Source: Bolinopsis microptera (taxonomy: Eukaryota; Ctenophora; Tentaculata; Lobata; Bolinopsidae). From it: 48,537 nucleotides of DNA. The stretch is from contig NW_026971798.1 of the NCBI RefSeq assembly GCF_026151205.1, forward strand, positions 1-48,537. Direction: 5' to 3'. Positions 13,261 to 25,800 of the stretch are shown here, in pieces (within the stretch, counting starts at the first letter, position 1; each line of letters opens with the position of its first letter). The notes below the pieces were generated by a model that had not been told where the DNA came from, did no database searches, and was given only the letters and a program-made list of their open reading frames with translations. A program made the translations under genes and the position numbers.

Positions 13261-16200
13261 AAAGTGGAAAGGGTTTTTAATAAAGGTGGTGCAATTAATT
13301 TTCCAATTTTTAAAGGTCCCTCTTCTGGAGAAAGTTTGGATAACAAGAAATTATGTATCCCCCTTTCCCTCGTGAAAAATTGGGAAGAATTTTTTGGGTG
13401 CCTGGGTTATTCAGAAACGAGAATCAGCTTTTTTTTGTTTTGAAAACTAATGTAAAAGATCCTGGCATTAAGAACTGACGGCCTTGGAATCAAACATCAA
13501 TATTTTGCAGAATTTTTTCCCCATGAAAACGGAAAGACTGGGCACACCTTTGAACTGTGAAACTTATTTTAACAAAAAATTTCTAAAATGAATCAAAAAA
13601 AAAAAGGAAGTTGAAAAAGAAATAGGTCCCCCCACCATTGAATACTTAAAAACCCTGGCGAAATTGTTTGTGTATGTATTGTACACGAACCCCCCCAAAT
13701 TTAGAATATTTTCGGGTGTTAAAGGTTTACCATTGGAGAAGAGTCCAACACCCGTTTTCCTGCAGAAGGTGGGAAAGGAATACCCAAGTACCAATAAGAG
13801 ACGGACCCCGAACAAATTTCGAAAAATTCAAAAATCCTTTGGAATATTTGCGGCTTTGTGGGGAGTTAAGCCCACGGAGCCCGCCTAAGAAATATTCGGA
13901 GATGGTGGGGATTTTTGGTTAAAAAGCGTAAATACCGGGGGGCCCGGTCAACGCAACAAATTAATTTGTTCCTTAATTCTCACCTAGAAAAATTTCGCCG
14001 GCCCATTTCTTTTTTATAGATAAAAGCCCCCGCAGCTTTTCGACAACCCTGGTTTTGGGCCGAAAGTAGCAAACAAGGAAGAATCAATTTTCCATTTATT
14101 TCCAGCTTTCAGGTGAAACGTCCTAACGGCCCAACCCTCTTATAAATCCCCGGCTTTATCCGGAGAGTGGGGGGTTAAGTAATTTTGGGTGAAGTTTTAT
14201 ATCTCCAAAATAACGTGGGTCCCCCCCATTTCTTTCCGCGACAGTTGGTTAAAGGATCGCCCTCACCCTTTTTTACCCCCCTTCCCGTGCATTGTTCCCT
14301 CACTGGGAGTTTCCCTGATTTCAAACGATGCCCCCCGATGTTTTATTGTTCCTCGTTTGTAGAAATGTCAGGTGGGAGAAATAAAACCGGCAGACATGAT
14401 TTTGATCCAAGCGAGGGGCATCCCATCTGCAAGGTGGTCCTCCAATGCTCTCCTCCCCTTCCTCCTTAAACCCCATGGGGTGGTGGCAAATTAAGTTTAT
14501 TTATTAAACTTTCCCCACCCCACCCCATTCCAACCAACAAACTTTGAACAAACTTCCCCCTTTTAGTCCGTCTAAATTTAATGAATCACCATGGAAAAAA
14601 AGTTAAAATTTTAGCCCTCAGAAAACGGCCGGTGCGTAAAAGTAGGACCCGAATAAATCCCACAAGAGTTTAAAACGAAGTTAAAGCTAGGAAGTCCCAC
14701 GTACCGTCCCACGGGAGTTTTCCCCGTACCGGATAAACGAACAAAGGGCCATAGAGCTGCGGTAAAAATAATACTTCCCAAAACTCGCTATCAAACAAAT
14801 TAAGTCCCATCCAATACAAAATCATTTTATACCAGTATATTGAAAAACGAAAAAACGAACGGGTTGCCAACCCCATATTTTAAGATTAAAGCCCCACGAG
14901 GATAAAACCAACCACGTTTGACCCATGCTTTGAACAATCCGTGCCAGTCAATACTTCGTGGATTAACTTGCAAAGTCCCCCCCACCCTGCTTTTCATAAT
15001 CTTTCAATCCTTTCTAGAAAGCTTCCCTGGTTTTTATTTTACTATTACGACAACACGAAAAAAAAAAGGTAAACCCAGGCCTGCATGGATAGGCTACGTC
15101 CCCCCCAAAGAGGCTTTTTAAGAAAGTGCACATTTTTCCTTAACTTTTAAACGGATAATGTTCCCCCTTCCTATGCCCAGTCAGCTATTAAGTGCCTTTT
15201 AAGTTCAGACCCCACAAGCCCCCCCCTTTCAAATTCACAAACCAGCCACCACCCCCACCAATATTAATTTGGTGCTTTGAAGTATTTTGTACGTAGGGCA
15301 AATTCAAATGGTCCCACTTAGTAAAGTGATGGGCCCGTGCTCACTATGGGCCCCAAAAATGAATAACCTTTTGAAAGCCCTGAAAATAATCGGCCTCAAT
15401 AATCCACTTTAACTATTATGCGAAAAAATGTCGAGTACTCGGGCTGTGGGTTTAAAAATGGTAAAGTGATAAAAATTAAATTATTTTTTTCTCTCAGAAC
15501 CTGGGAAAAATCCCGTGGAGGTTAAAAACGTCCGTGGGGGGGAAACCCTCATAAACTGATTAATAATTGGATTTTTTTTTCGAATGAAAAAGAAAAAAAA
15601 GAAACCAAGATCGGCAACTTTTTTTTTTTTCTAGTGAAGGGTGTCCACCTAGTAATTGCCAGCCACACCCATCCCCAGGGTGGTCCCAACCATTCCCACT
15701 TAAACCCAAAAAAGGTCCTGCTTCCCGAAGAAAATAAAGGGGGAAAGGCCCCCCAACAAAACTGACGGAAAAATGTCCTGCCCATCATAAACGCAAAAAA
15801 GTACCCCCCCCCAGACCTAAAGGCGAGCTAAACATGAAATTCGGATCGGGGCAATTGTAAATACCGGACCGGAAAATAAAAAGGGTGTGGCGCAGAGAAA
15901 AAACCACGAACGAGTATAATGCGCCCAAAAATTTTGTGTTTCTGAAACATTAACCCCACTCCCCTAAACCGTACAACAAAACTATTTTCGAGCACAGTGC
16001 CAATACACTAGGCGACAATAATCAAAATTTTAACAAACCCAAAAAGTAACGTTTTTTTTTGGTTTGGTTAATAAATATATAAAAATAGCACAAAACACAA
16101 AACTATGAAAACCGCCAAACACTATTATATAAATGGCTGCCCCCTCGGCCTGGGGTAAAACTTCCTACATCTAATTTAAGATATTTTTTTGGTTTTTGTC

Positions 16201-18060
16201 TTCTGGAAGACCCAAACCTACTGATAGCGGGGATTAATCAGCGTTTGGGGCCGGAATTTGAATTGCACTAATGACGTTGTCCCCACGTGAACCCCCAATA
16301 AAAAACTTTAGGAAGAAAGAATTTGAGGGAGGTTTGTTGTGTCGCCTGCAGGGTCCCCTAGGTTACAGAAACCTATGAAGTTCACGGGTAAAAAAAAGTA
16401 AAAAGGAAAGTTTATATGCAAAAGAGCCTAAACAATACACCGGGGTGGATTATAGTTAAGAGTTTTTTTCAGAACAATAGTAAATAAAGTAAAACATAGC
16501 AAATAGTAAAGTAAGTTAAAAGTACCACCTACATGTTTGAATGTACTGAAGAAGATTTCCCTTTAGTTGGGATTTTTTTTCCTTTGGCAGGACCCCCGCC
16601 CCAGTCATTTTAAACCCCTGAATCCAACGGTTCCCTTCCGAGTGCATTTCGGCCCCCTTGATCAAACCGAAGGGTATACATTAACACAAAACAAAATGTG
16701 TAAAAAACTTCGGAATAGATCCAACGATTCCTTAAGCCTAACTCCCCCCTAGATTAGATGAACAACGGGCCTTCGAACCCCTGGACCCTTACTCTGTCTT
16801 AACTTGCGCAAAAGGCGGAAAAGGCTCCTAACCGACTACAGCCCAAACCCCTAAAGCCCCGCTGGCGAAATGGTTTGGCAGATATTACGTCCCCATCCAC
16901 AGAAATATTGTTCACCCCCCCACCCCCCACCCGACACCCATCGAAATCTGGGAAATTTTTTAGAAATAAAATGAAGGCCCTTAGATTTGTTTGGAATACT
17001 TATGAATGGCCTTGAACGCCCCCCATCATCAAAAACAATATGTTCGTAAAAACACCGCCAAAATTACGAAATAATCAAAAATAGAGTCAGTTTTTTTTTG
17101 ACCTTAGGAAAGGAAATAGGGGAATATCCATATCCTTCATATATTAGAAAAGGCGAGCCCCATTAATTTTCCTTTAAACTTTTAAGAAAAATTAGGGAAC
17201 AACCAACCCTGTGGCTCCCTACCAAAAAATTTGAAAAAAAAAGGGGTTCTTATCCTTCAACGGTTAATGAAAAGTTGAGTTTTTGAAAACCAAATGTGCC
17301 ATGGTGGTCGCCCCCGGCATCAAGAATTATTTTCCCGCCACTTGCGAGGATAAAGGTTAAACATATTTTGAATTAAGCGCTTTAATTTTTCCCATAAAAA
17401 TAAAAATAAGAATTCCTTCTGAGTTTTTGTCAATACGGGGCGCCCGTATTTGAAAGCTATTATTGACAAATTAGTATAAAACAGCGTTACAAACTATTAA
17501 ATTAAGATTGAACGTCCAAAGTTATAAATTAATAAAAAATGAAGGGTGTATAAATAAATAAAAAAGTGGCATATAGAAAGAATTTGCTACAATTAAAAAT
17601 GAAGGATACCTCGTTCCTTAAGCAAATGATTTTTGGTACTGGCGGAGGGCCTATCAATTAAGTCATGAAGCATGACAGTTTTTTTTTTATGTATTTGTAT
17701 ATACTATTTGTGTTTCCATATCATATCCATTCCAAATGCAATTGTGTCCGTAAATAAAAATTACTATTGTTTGAAAATTACGGTTTATTCCCCCAATACG
17801 AGTTTATCAATTTATCAAAATCCGGATAACCTTTTATCAAAAAAGTTTTTAACTAAATGGTAAAAATACTTCCCCACATATTTTTTAATTGAAGGAAGGG
17901 AACAACCACCTTTTTCCAGTTGACTCCGTTCCCTGGCAAAATTTGGTGTTTTCGGGCGAAAAAAAGAAAATCTGGGGTACGATATCCCATCTTTCAATAA
18001 AATCGTAGTACGATTTAAAATGAATTGATAAATTTTAACTCGAGAATTATAGTTTTATTT
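13261..18060. other. Noisy sequence, no gene recognised
   Basis: This is mixed AT-rich and C-rich sequence without recognisable protein, RNA or long repeat. Frames of 60 to 94 codons at 13.6-14.5 kb lie on both strands over the same bases and show no conserved motif, so they are treated as chance. Confidence 0.55.
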
Positions 18061-18061
18061 T

Positions 18062-18618
18062 TTTACCGCTGGAGGATATAGTTGGTTACCCCTGGCGGAT
18101 ATTGTTAGCCCTGGGAAGTTTTATTTGTTAAAACCGGGGGGGTATATATATATATATATTATATGGGGGGTTGGGGGGAGGACGGGGGCTGGGAGATATT
18201 GGTTTTACCCGGGAGTTGTTTTTTTTTTTTATTGGTTACCCTGAAATATTTGTTTTACCCTCTCTGGGAGATATTGGTTATACCCCTGGAAGAAATTCGT
18301 TTAACCCCTGGTATTAGTTGTTATTTACCCGGGCGGAACCCTGGAAGAAATATTGTTTTACCGCTGGGAGATTATTGGGGGGTAATCCTCTGGAGAATAT
18401 TGTTAACCCTGGGGATAATATTGGTTAACCCTGGAAGGAGAATTGGTTTATTCCTGGAGATATTGTTTGTTTACCCTGAAGAAGAAATTAAAATTGTTAT
18501 CCTGAAAAGATTGATTTGTTTTTTACCCCTCGAGATAATGGTTTACCCCTGGAAAGATAATTTGTTTATACTCTGGTAAAGATATTGTTTAACCCTGGGA
18601 GTTTTTCCAGACCCCGGG
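18062..18618. repeat. Degenerate tandem repeat, unit about 18-22 bases
   Basis: GTTTACCCTGGGAGATATT-like units recur about 25 times with variable numbers of T, C and G. A (TA)n run sits inside at about 18145-18160. A 138-codon open frame across it only translates the repeat (recurring LPLGDY- or NPG-like blocks) and is not a gene. Confidence 0.75.
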
Positions 18619-21145
18619 GTGAAGGGTTTTTGGCAATACTTTTTGGTTTAAAAATGAAATCGACTTCATTTATTAAGCCCCGCTTAGTTTTTGCCCTTCA
18701 ATGGAAAATGTTTCAAACAGACTTACAAATCTGCCAAATAATAGTGCATTTAAAAAGTAATCCAATCTTTAAAAATCCTCAACAGCTTAATCATAACAGA
18801 GAAAAAGTCCCCCCCCTGCAAGTCCAAGAAACGGGCCCGGGACGAATAAGAAGGGAATTTTGTGGAAGAATGGTATCCAAAATGTAACAGATTTTTCCCT
18901 TTAACAGATAACGAATTCGCTGGGGTGTAAACATCCAATTGCCGCACAGTTAACCCCTACGTAATTCTGGTTTGAACCGAAAGTACACAAGTTTTCCTCT
19001 CCCTGCACATTTGTTTGCACGGAACTAGGATCAGACAAAACCGCCATTTTATGTTAAACACCCCCGAATCTGAAGACCCCCCCATCTTGGAACGCTTTCC
19101 AGTTTTGTTTGCAATAATATTATTCCCTAGAATTCCTAAATTCCAAGTTAGGAGTTTGATACCCTCCGCATAAATTATGTAAAATAAGAGGAGCCAAGGT
19201 ATTTGTTTCCTGGCGTGGTTTTTGGTTCTACTTAATTTAAACAATGTATCAATCAGTATACTAAATACAATTAGTAATATAATATAATATATAATAAGTA
19301 ATACATTAAAACAGGGGGGGAACCCACAACGCCATCCACTTCTGCCAAATTAAAAGCGTAAATCACAACAAAACAAAAATGTTTATGCCCCCTTAATTCT
19401 ATAGAAACAGCACCCCTTTTTGGGGAAAAAGTATGTTTGAGAACACGAACAAAGAAGCAGTGAGAAAAAAGTTAAGAAACAAAACAAGTTGATTGACTTG
19501 AAAAGACAACGATCAATGGAGCTGTTTTTTTTGAAAAGGACATACAGGAAGGTGGGTTATAGAAAGTTGGGGAGCACTAATAGGGGACCCCTCCCCCAAC
19601 CCCCCCCCCTCCCATTATCCCTTCCCCTCCAATTGAAAAATTCTCATAGCTCCAACATCCGAAAATTCCCGGTGCTAAATCAAACCCGACCACCACCCTT
19701 CCCCCTGCTTGGGCCCACCCCTACATGTGGGATCTTATTAAAAAGTTATTTTTGGAGGCCTTTTAATTTTTGTTTGGTAGGGTCCCCACCACAGCTACCC
19801 AATAAAACCAAAGCCCGCCCGGGATCAGTGGTTTCCGAAAAAACTGGTTGGGGGAGGTTTTACATGGGCAGTGTTTGTTTTATTAAGCGGATCAGGATTG
19901 AGGGTGAGAAAACACCAAGGATAAAATGCCAAAACAATTTGGGAAAATACAGCGGCGGGGGCCTCCTCTAACACCAGCACCCCCAACTTGAAAAATCTAG
20001 GGAACCCCCAGGGGGAACACTGGAACCAGGGTAGCTCCGTTGGATCGCTTTCTGCTCCCCATTTTCCTGGCTTCACAGTTTCCGACCGGTGAAATAGAAC
20101 CCTTTATTTGGTCGTATATAAACTTCTGCCAAAAGCCACCAAACCAATAGGACTAAAAAATGGAGCACCCTGGTTTTAAAAGGAAGTTTTTTTTTCTAAA
20201 GTTTTTTTGGAAAATTGTTTTTGCAGAATCAATTTTAAAAAGAATTAACAACATTGTGAAACCACCTTTATTTTTTTCTGCCAAACATAATTATAGACCC
20301 CCCCACCGCATCCGCTTACTAGCTGTTTTAAAAAATCCTCTTAAATTTGAACGGATGCCAAGTTGTGGTTTTAAAATCGACCACCCCACCCGGTATTCCA
20401 CCCGGGTGGACAAAATATCTTTTTGAGTAAGAACCAATTTGGAACTTTTAAGGGTCCGGGGACCGTTTGGGTGCCAAACCATTATTGAAAAACATTATAA
20501 AATTTCAAAGAAAATTAGAGACATTTGGTTTTTAACTACCCGATTAATAACTGCTTCGAAAGGATGGACCTACGTTGGTTACAACTTTTAAATAAACTAC
20601 CCTAGCTTTGTTTGTTTTGGCCGTAGAAAAAAAAACCGAATGGAAAACCTCAAAAATTGAGGGTTCCGTTCCTGTGCCTGAACTGTATCCTTACGAGTAT
20701 CAAGTAACCCAAATTTTGTTTTAAATATCTAAAAGTAAATGTCCAAAACTAAATTATTCGGGGACCTAAAAAACAATTGAAAAAATATTGAGCCTCACAT
20801 CCAACCCTATGACCATCGACCATCTTAGCCAGGAGCCTTGAAGAAAGGCAAGCAAAACGGTTTTTGTCACTGTGGGAACAAAAAAAAAGTTTATGTTGTT
20901 ACACGTTACTAGTCAATGGGTCCCCCCGCCCCCCTTTGGGGGGGTTGGAAATAAAGGAAACCCATGAAAAATTTTGGGGCAGTAATCCAAATTCAAGCCC
21001 CGACCAGGTGTGGGTTTTTATTTATTCGGATTATGTTTTTGCCCCGAACAGGTGTTGTTTTAGGTTTTAAGTGGTTTTTAATCCTAACCGTTGTGCCCCT
21101 TAATCGTACCCACCTATCTGAAATCCGTAAAAAACCCTTTTATAT
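18619..21145. other. Noisy sequence, no gene recognised
   Basis: No convincing coding or RNA feature. An AT microsatellite lies near 19262-19300. The longest frame (19489-19971, 160 codons) is proline-rich, crosses several C runs and has no recognisable domain. Confidence 0.5.
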
Positions 21146-21146
21146 C

Positions 21147-21385
21147 CGTAACCCCATTATCCCCGTGAACCCCCTAACCATAACCCATAAAGCCATACCA
21201 ATAACCAAATACAAACCATAAGACCATAACCAATAACCCAATAACCCCATAACCATAAACCATGAACCATAACACCCATAACCCCCAATAACCCCCCATA
21301 ACCAATAGGCCCACAAAACCATAACCCCCATAAAACCCATAACCCAATGAACCGATAACCCAATAAACCCACTAAAACCCGGTCC
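21147..21385. repeat. Short tandem repeat, (CCCATAA)n-like
   Basis: Variants of AACCCATAACC repeat for about 240 bases with unit lengths of 6 to 9. Its - strand reads TTATGGG-like, which resembles a telomere-type repeat, but it is interstitial, impure and not a standard animal TTAGGG sequence. A simple satellite blurred by homopolymer errors is the likelier reading. Confidence 0.75.
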
Positions 21386-22254
21386 CGTAAAACACCCCTT
21401 GTATTTGTCGTGGGAAAACACCCCCCTGTCGGGCTACTTTGGATACTGGCCGTGAACTGTTTAACCGATGAGTAAAAAATAAGCTTAGCCATGAACGAGC
21501 AGTTACCCAATGAAACGATTTTTGAAATCAGGTTTAAATAAAAAATGATAAACAGTAAGCCTTGGCCCCCCTTGGCTAGTTAATGTTTTTACAAAAGTGT
21601 AACAAAAATTCTGTGGTGTTAAAACGACTACTAACTAAAAATTAAACCAAGAATATTGACTTTACATAAATATGAAAAAATAATTGAACCAGAAAAAAAA
21701 CAACACCTGCCCACATTTTATTCCCGAAAATAACCCCATTTCGGATTTGAGTACTCCCTCCGAATAATTTAGAAGCTGTTAGAAAAAGGTGTAAAAAAAA
21801 AAACTGTCCCCCACATTGGTTTTCTTCTCCCTGGAGTATAAAAAGTGGTTTAGCTCCCCTTATGTCCCCCCTTTAGAAAGGTAAACACTTCAACCCTAGC
21901 CGGTCATCAATGCCTAAGAACCCCTAACCAACACTCTTAAACTACCCTCTGACATACCTTTCCCTCCATTAATGGGTTAAAAATGAGTAAAAAAGGGGGG
22001 CCCAATCCTACTTAGGGAACGGTCCCGGGCAAAAAAATGGGGAGGAGGGGACTGGTTTTGAATTGTTTTCCCGGACAAATCCCTTGAAATAGAGGTGAGG
22101 CCCAGGAAAAAGAAAAGGGGTGCGGGTGGGGTTTTTGTTTTTTCCCCTGAAAATCCCGGGAACGGTTGTAGTTCCCGTTCCCCGGATAAAATAATTTTTT
22201 GGTATAAATATAGAACGAAAAAAGTTTTACTGATCCCATTTTTTTATAGGTTAC
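21386..22254. other. Noisy sequence, no gene recognised
   Basis: Poly-A, poly-C and poly-G stretches alternate. No repeat, RNA or coding feature is supportable. Confidence 0.5.
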
Positions 22255-22858
22255 TTATTGTAAATAAAATTAATATTTAATTGTTATTATATTTAATATT
22301 TTATTTATTTTTTTAATTTATTTATAAATTTATTTAAATTTAATAATATTAATTTAATAAATTTAATATTTATTTTTTATTATTATTTTAGTAATTTTAT
22401 AAAATTTATTTTATAAAAATTTTGTATATTTATTTTTTGTATAGTTTTAATATAATTATTTATGTTTTATGTTTTATATAGTTTATTATTTTTTTTTTAT
22501 TTTAAATTTAAGTAAATATAAATTGTATGTGTTTATTTATTTTAGTTTTGTTTATATAAGTTATATTTTATGTTTTTTATATTAAATTTTATTTTTTTTA
22601 TTATATTTTATTAATTATATTTAATTTTTTTATTATAAATTATTTTTTTAGAAATTTATTTTTTATTTTAATTGTTTTATTTTTTATATTTATTATGTTA
22701 TATTTTTTTTTTATTATTTTTATAATTTATTTTAATTATTTTAATTTTTTTTATTGTTTGATGATAATATTTGTTTATTATTTTTATGTTTTTTAGAAAT
22801 TGTGTATTATTTATTAATTATGTTAATATGGTTTTTAATAATTATTTGTTTATTTTTT
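22255..22858. repeat. AT tract with no C on the + strand
   Basis: For 604 consecutive bases the + strand has no cytosine, about 30 guanines, and T clearly in excess of A. It is flanked by ordinary mixed sequence (the last C before it is at 22254, the first after it at 22859). It has no stable period and no meaningful open frame. It may be an AT-rich low-complexity region, perhaps exaggerated by base-calling failure. Confidence 0.85.
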
Positions 22859-25800
22859 CACAAAAACTTCCCCCAAACTGTTTTAGAAAAAAATATTCAT
22901 TTTTCAACTCTTTTGAATTTTGTTAACAATGTGAATTTGGAAGTTTTGGTTTTTTTATTTTTGGGTTACAACTTTTAAAAAGTTTGGCCTTGGGAATATG
23001 CCCCCGGACCGTGCCCCCCCGGGGGAGGGGTGGGTTTGTTTTTGGGGAAAAAATCGGAAACACACCCGGGACGGGGGAGGGGAGAATCGTCCCTTTGGAA
23101 AATCCTGCGATTTTTTTTGTTTGGGGCGGACCGGGCCCTAAAATATATGGCCCCCCCCAAGAATTGAATGGAAAAAATTTTTTTTAGATACCGGATTAAA
23201 CTATTTAAAATAGAATGTGGCTGCGACTTTGTGTGGGTAACAGAGTTAAATGGCTAGTGAGAGAAAAAAAGAAGATGCCAATGTGGGAAATGCTAGCTTG
23301 AAATTTTAGTTTTAGTGAACTTAAGTTTTGGGACAATGTAATGCTGTAATTTTTACAATGAAGAATGTTGTGGGGGGGGATCGGAAGTGTGCCACAAATC
23401 TTAAGGCACTAAATTGTTTTTTTACATAATGTCGCAATAATGAATAATGAGTCCCCCCCGGTCTAAATTTTAATTGCCAAGTTCCATTTCCCTAAAAAAA
23501 TTTAAGTATTACTTTGGGCCGCGTTTTTGTGAAATAAGACCGGAGGGCCAAACGGACTTATTGAACAATTTGAAGTTATTACATAATTAATTTGGTAAAA
23601 TCCAATTTTTTAATACATTATATGGGTGAATGCCAGGGAAATAAATTTTAAAGCTCCGTTCCCCCGTGTTTTTTTTCATACGCTGGCAATTTAATTTAAA
23701 CTTGGAAAATAAAATGCTACAAATAAAATTTGTATTGTATGGCCAAATGGGCTGAATAGTCCCCCCACCCCTTTGATTACAACAACTGGAAGGTTTCAAC
23801 CTGAAAGTTCTCCTTAATCGTCCCGTTACCTTTTAAAATTGGCAACCATTTTTATAACCAAAATAAATAATTTTAACATTCCGAATAAATGACTGCTTTA
23901 AGTTAGCACAAAAAATTTTATTGAAGAAATGAAAATAAACAATGAAATATAAACGAATGATATAAATGGCCCAAATGGCAAACCAGTTTTATAGTTAAAA
24001 TAAGGAACCATTGGTTTGTGGAACGAGGCCCTTGGAAAAAATAACCTTTTAATAAAATTTCGGTCCCCCCCCCCCACCCACTGCCGTCCCTACTAGGGAT
24101 CCTCCATCTCCGACGACTATTTAAAAATATGTTTGACTAAAATATTAATCCCCCTAGAAAATAGAAACACATTACAAAAGAGTTCCCCACTTATTGAAAA
24201 TGATCAGGGCATTTGCGAATTGCGGAAAAGAATGGAAGTTAAAAAAGATGAAAATTATGGAAAGAAGAATTGCCCAAAAGAAAGTGTTTTTCATGTGAAC
24301 TAAACCTTCTAAATTTTCAATAATATAACCCATTTTTGGAGGTTTTTGTCCCTAAACCCCATTTTGTGAGGGGGCCTATAAATTGGGTTATTTATTTTAG
24401 GGCTTTCTCCCCCCTTTTTTCCAAATATGTATTTTTGTCAAAACGGATTCTACTGCTTGACCAAAACAAGCAAAAGAACACCATTTTAAGGCATCCCCTA
24501 AAGCCCTGGTTCCACCAACCATCCACAATTGCCCGACCAAATCTATAATTTAGATATGAGGTTTTTCCCATTCGAAGTTTCCTGGAATGGTAAAATTCAA
24601 AACCCTTCCCCCCTCCCGGTTTTTTTTCAGACAAATATAACAATCGGATTTAACTGTTTTTGATGAACGAAATTATTAGCCGGAATGGGTTTTAGACAAA
24701 ACTGAGAGTAAAAGACGAACGGTTGAATTTTATGTAAATGACCCACCGAAAAGGAAAAAAAAAAAAACCAGGAAAGAAAAAAAACAAAAACAAAAGCAAA
24801 GCAAACAAAACCGGCCCGTGGCCTACAATAACCAACAGAGCCTTGATAAATAACAGAAAAAAAATAATTGCGACAACCGTCCCGGCCCCCCCCGGGTAGA
24901 TACAACTCTACCAGACTGCCACTTTAAAAACCACCAAAACTTTTGAATAATGTCACATAGGAAAAAAAGGAAAAGATTAACAGACTAATTTAGAAAACCA
25001 AAATGTTGTATGAAATTGCGGGTTTTTCATATGCCCCTAAATTCGGGGACTTTCCGTTCCCAGCACCATTAACCCAATTTTGAATCCTGAGTATATTTTT
25101 CCTCATGCTAAAATACTATTGAAATGGATAAAAATTTTCCAACCTCCCTATAACTAATTGGTAACTGAAGACCCACCAAAAATCGAATTCGGGATATTGG
25201 AAAGATGAATAAAATTTTAAAAGATGTCCGCGAGGTCCACGCCTTTTTGTTCATCGATTTTTTAATGTCAAGTAGGGGCCCCATGAGTTAAACAGCCGGC
25301 CTTAATTTTTTTTCTCTTGCTATTCCAGATATTAAGTAAATAACCAGGGGGCGCCCTTGCCCCCGCGGCCGGGTAAATTAAACGGGACCCCCCACCCCCG
25401 TCCCCACGTGCCAAAAAATTTAATAATCATAAACCATCCTGTACATGGTTGTAAGGCGGAAAACCCTCACTGGCTTCAAGCCCTTCCAAGCGAACCCCCC
25501 ATGACCTGAACTTTGATTATCAAAATTCTCCAAACCAAAATACAAATAGTTTTTTGGGAATAAATAATGGAATTGAAATTGAGGTTCCCCAAAAGTTTTT
25601 TTAAATGTAAATAAACATCGGAAAAATTGAAAAAAGGGAAACGAAAAAAAAAAAATAAAAAAAAAATAAGAAAAATATTTCCCTTCTAAAAAGACCATAG
25701 GGTTTTCCACATCCGGGGTATTTAACTAATCGGAGAAAGGACAAACACCTTGAAAATAAGTCAAAATAAAAAAAATGCAAGTAAATGAAAAAATAATGGA

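Noticed and set aside
18163-18579. 138-codon open frame
   Set aside because: Follows a degenerate 18-22 base tandem repeat in unpolished sequence.
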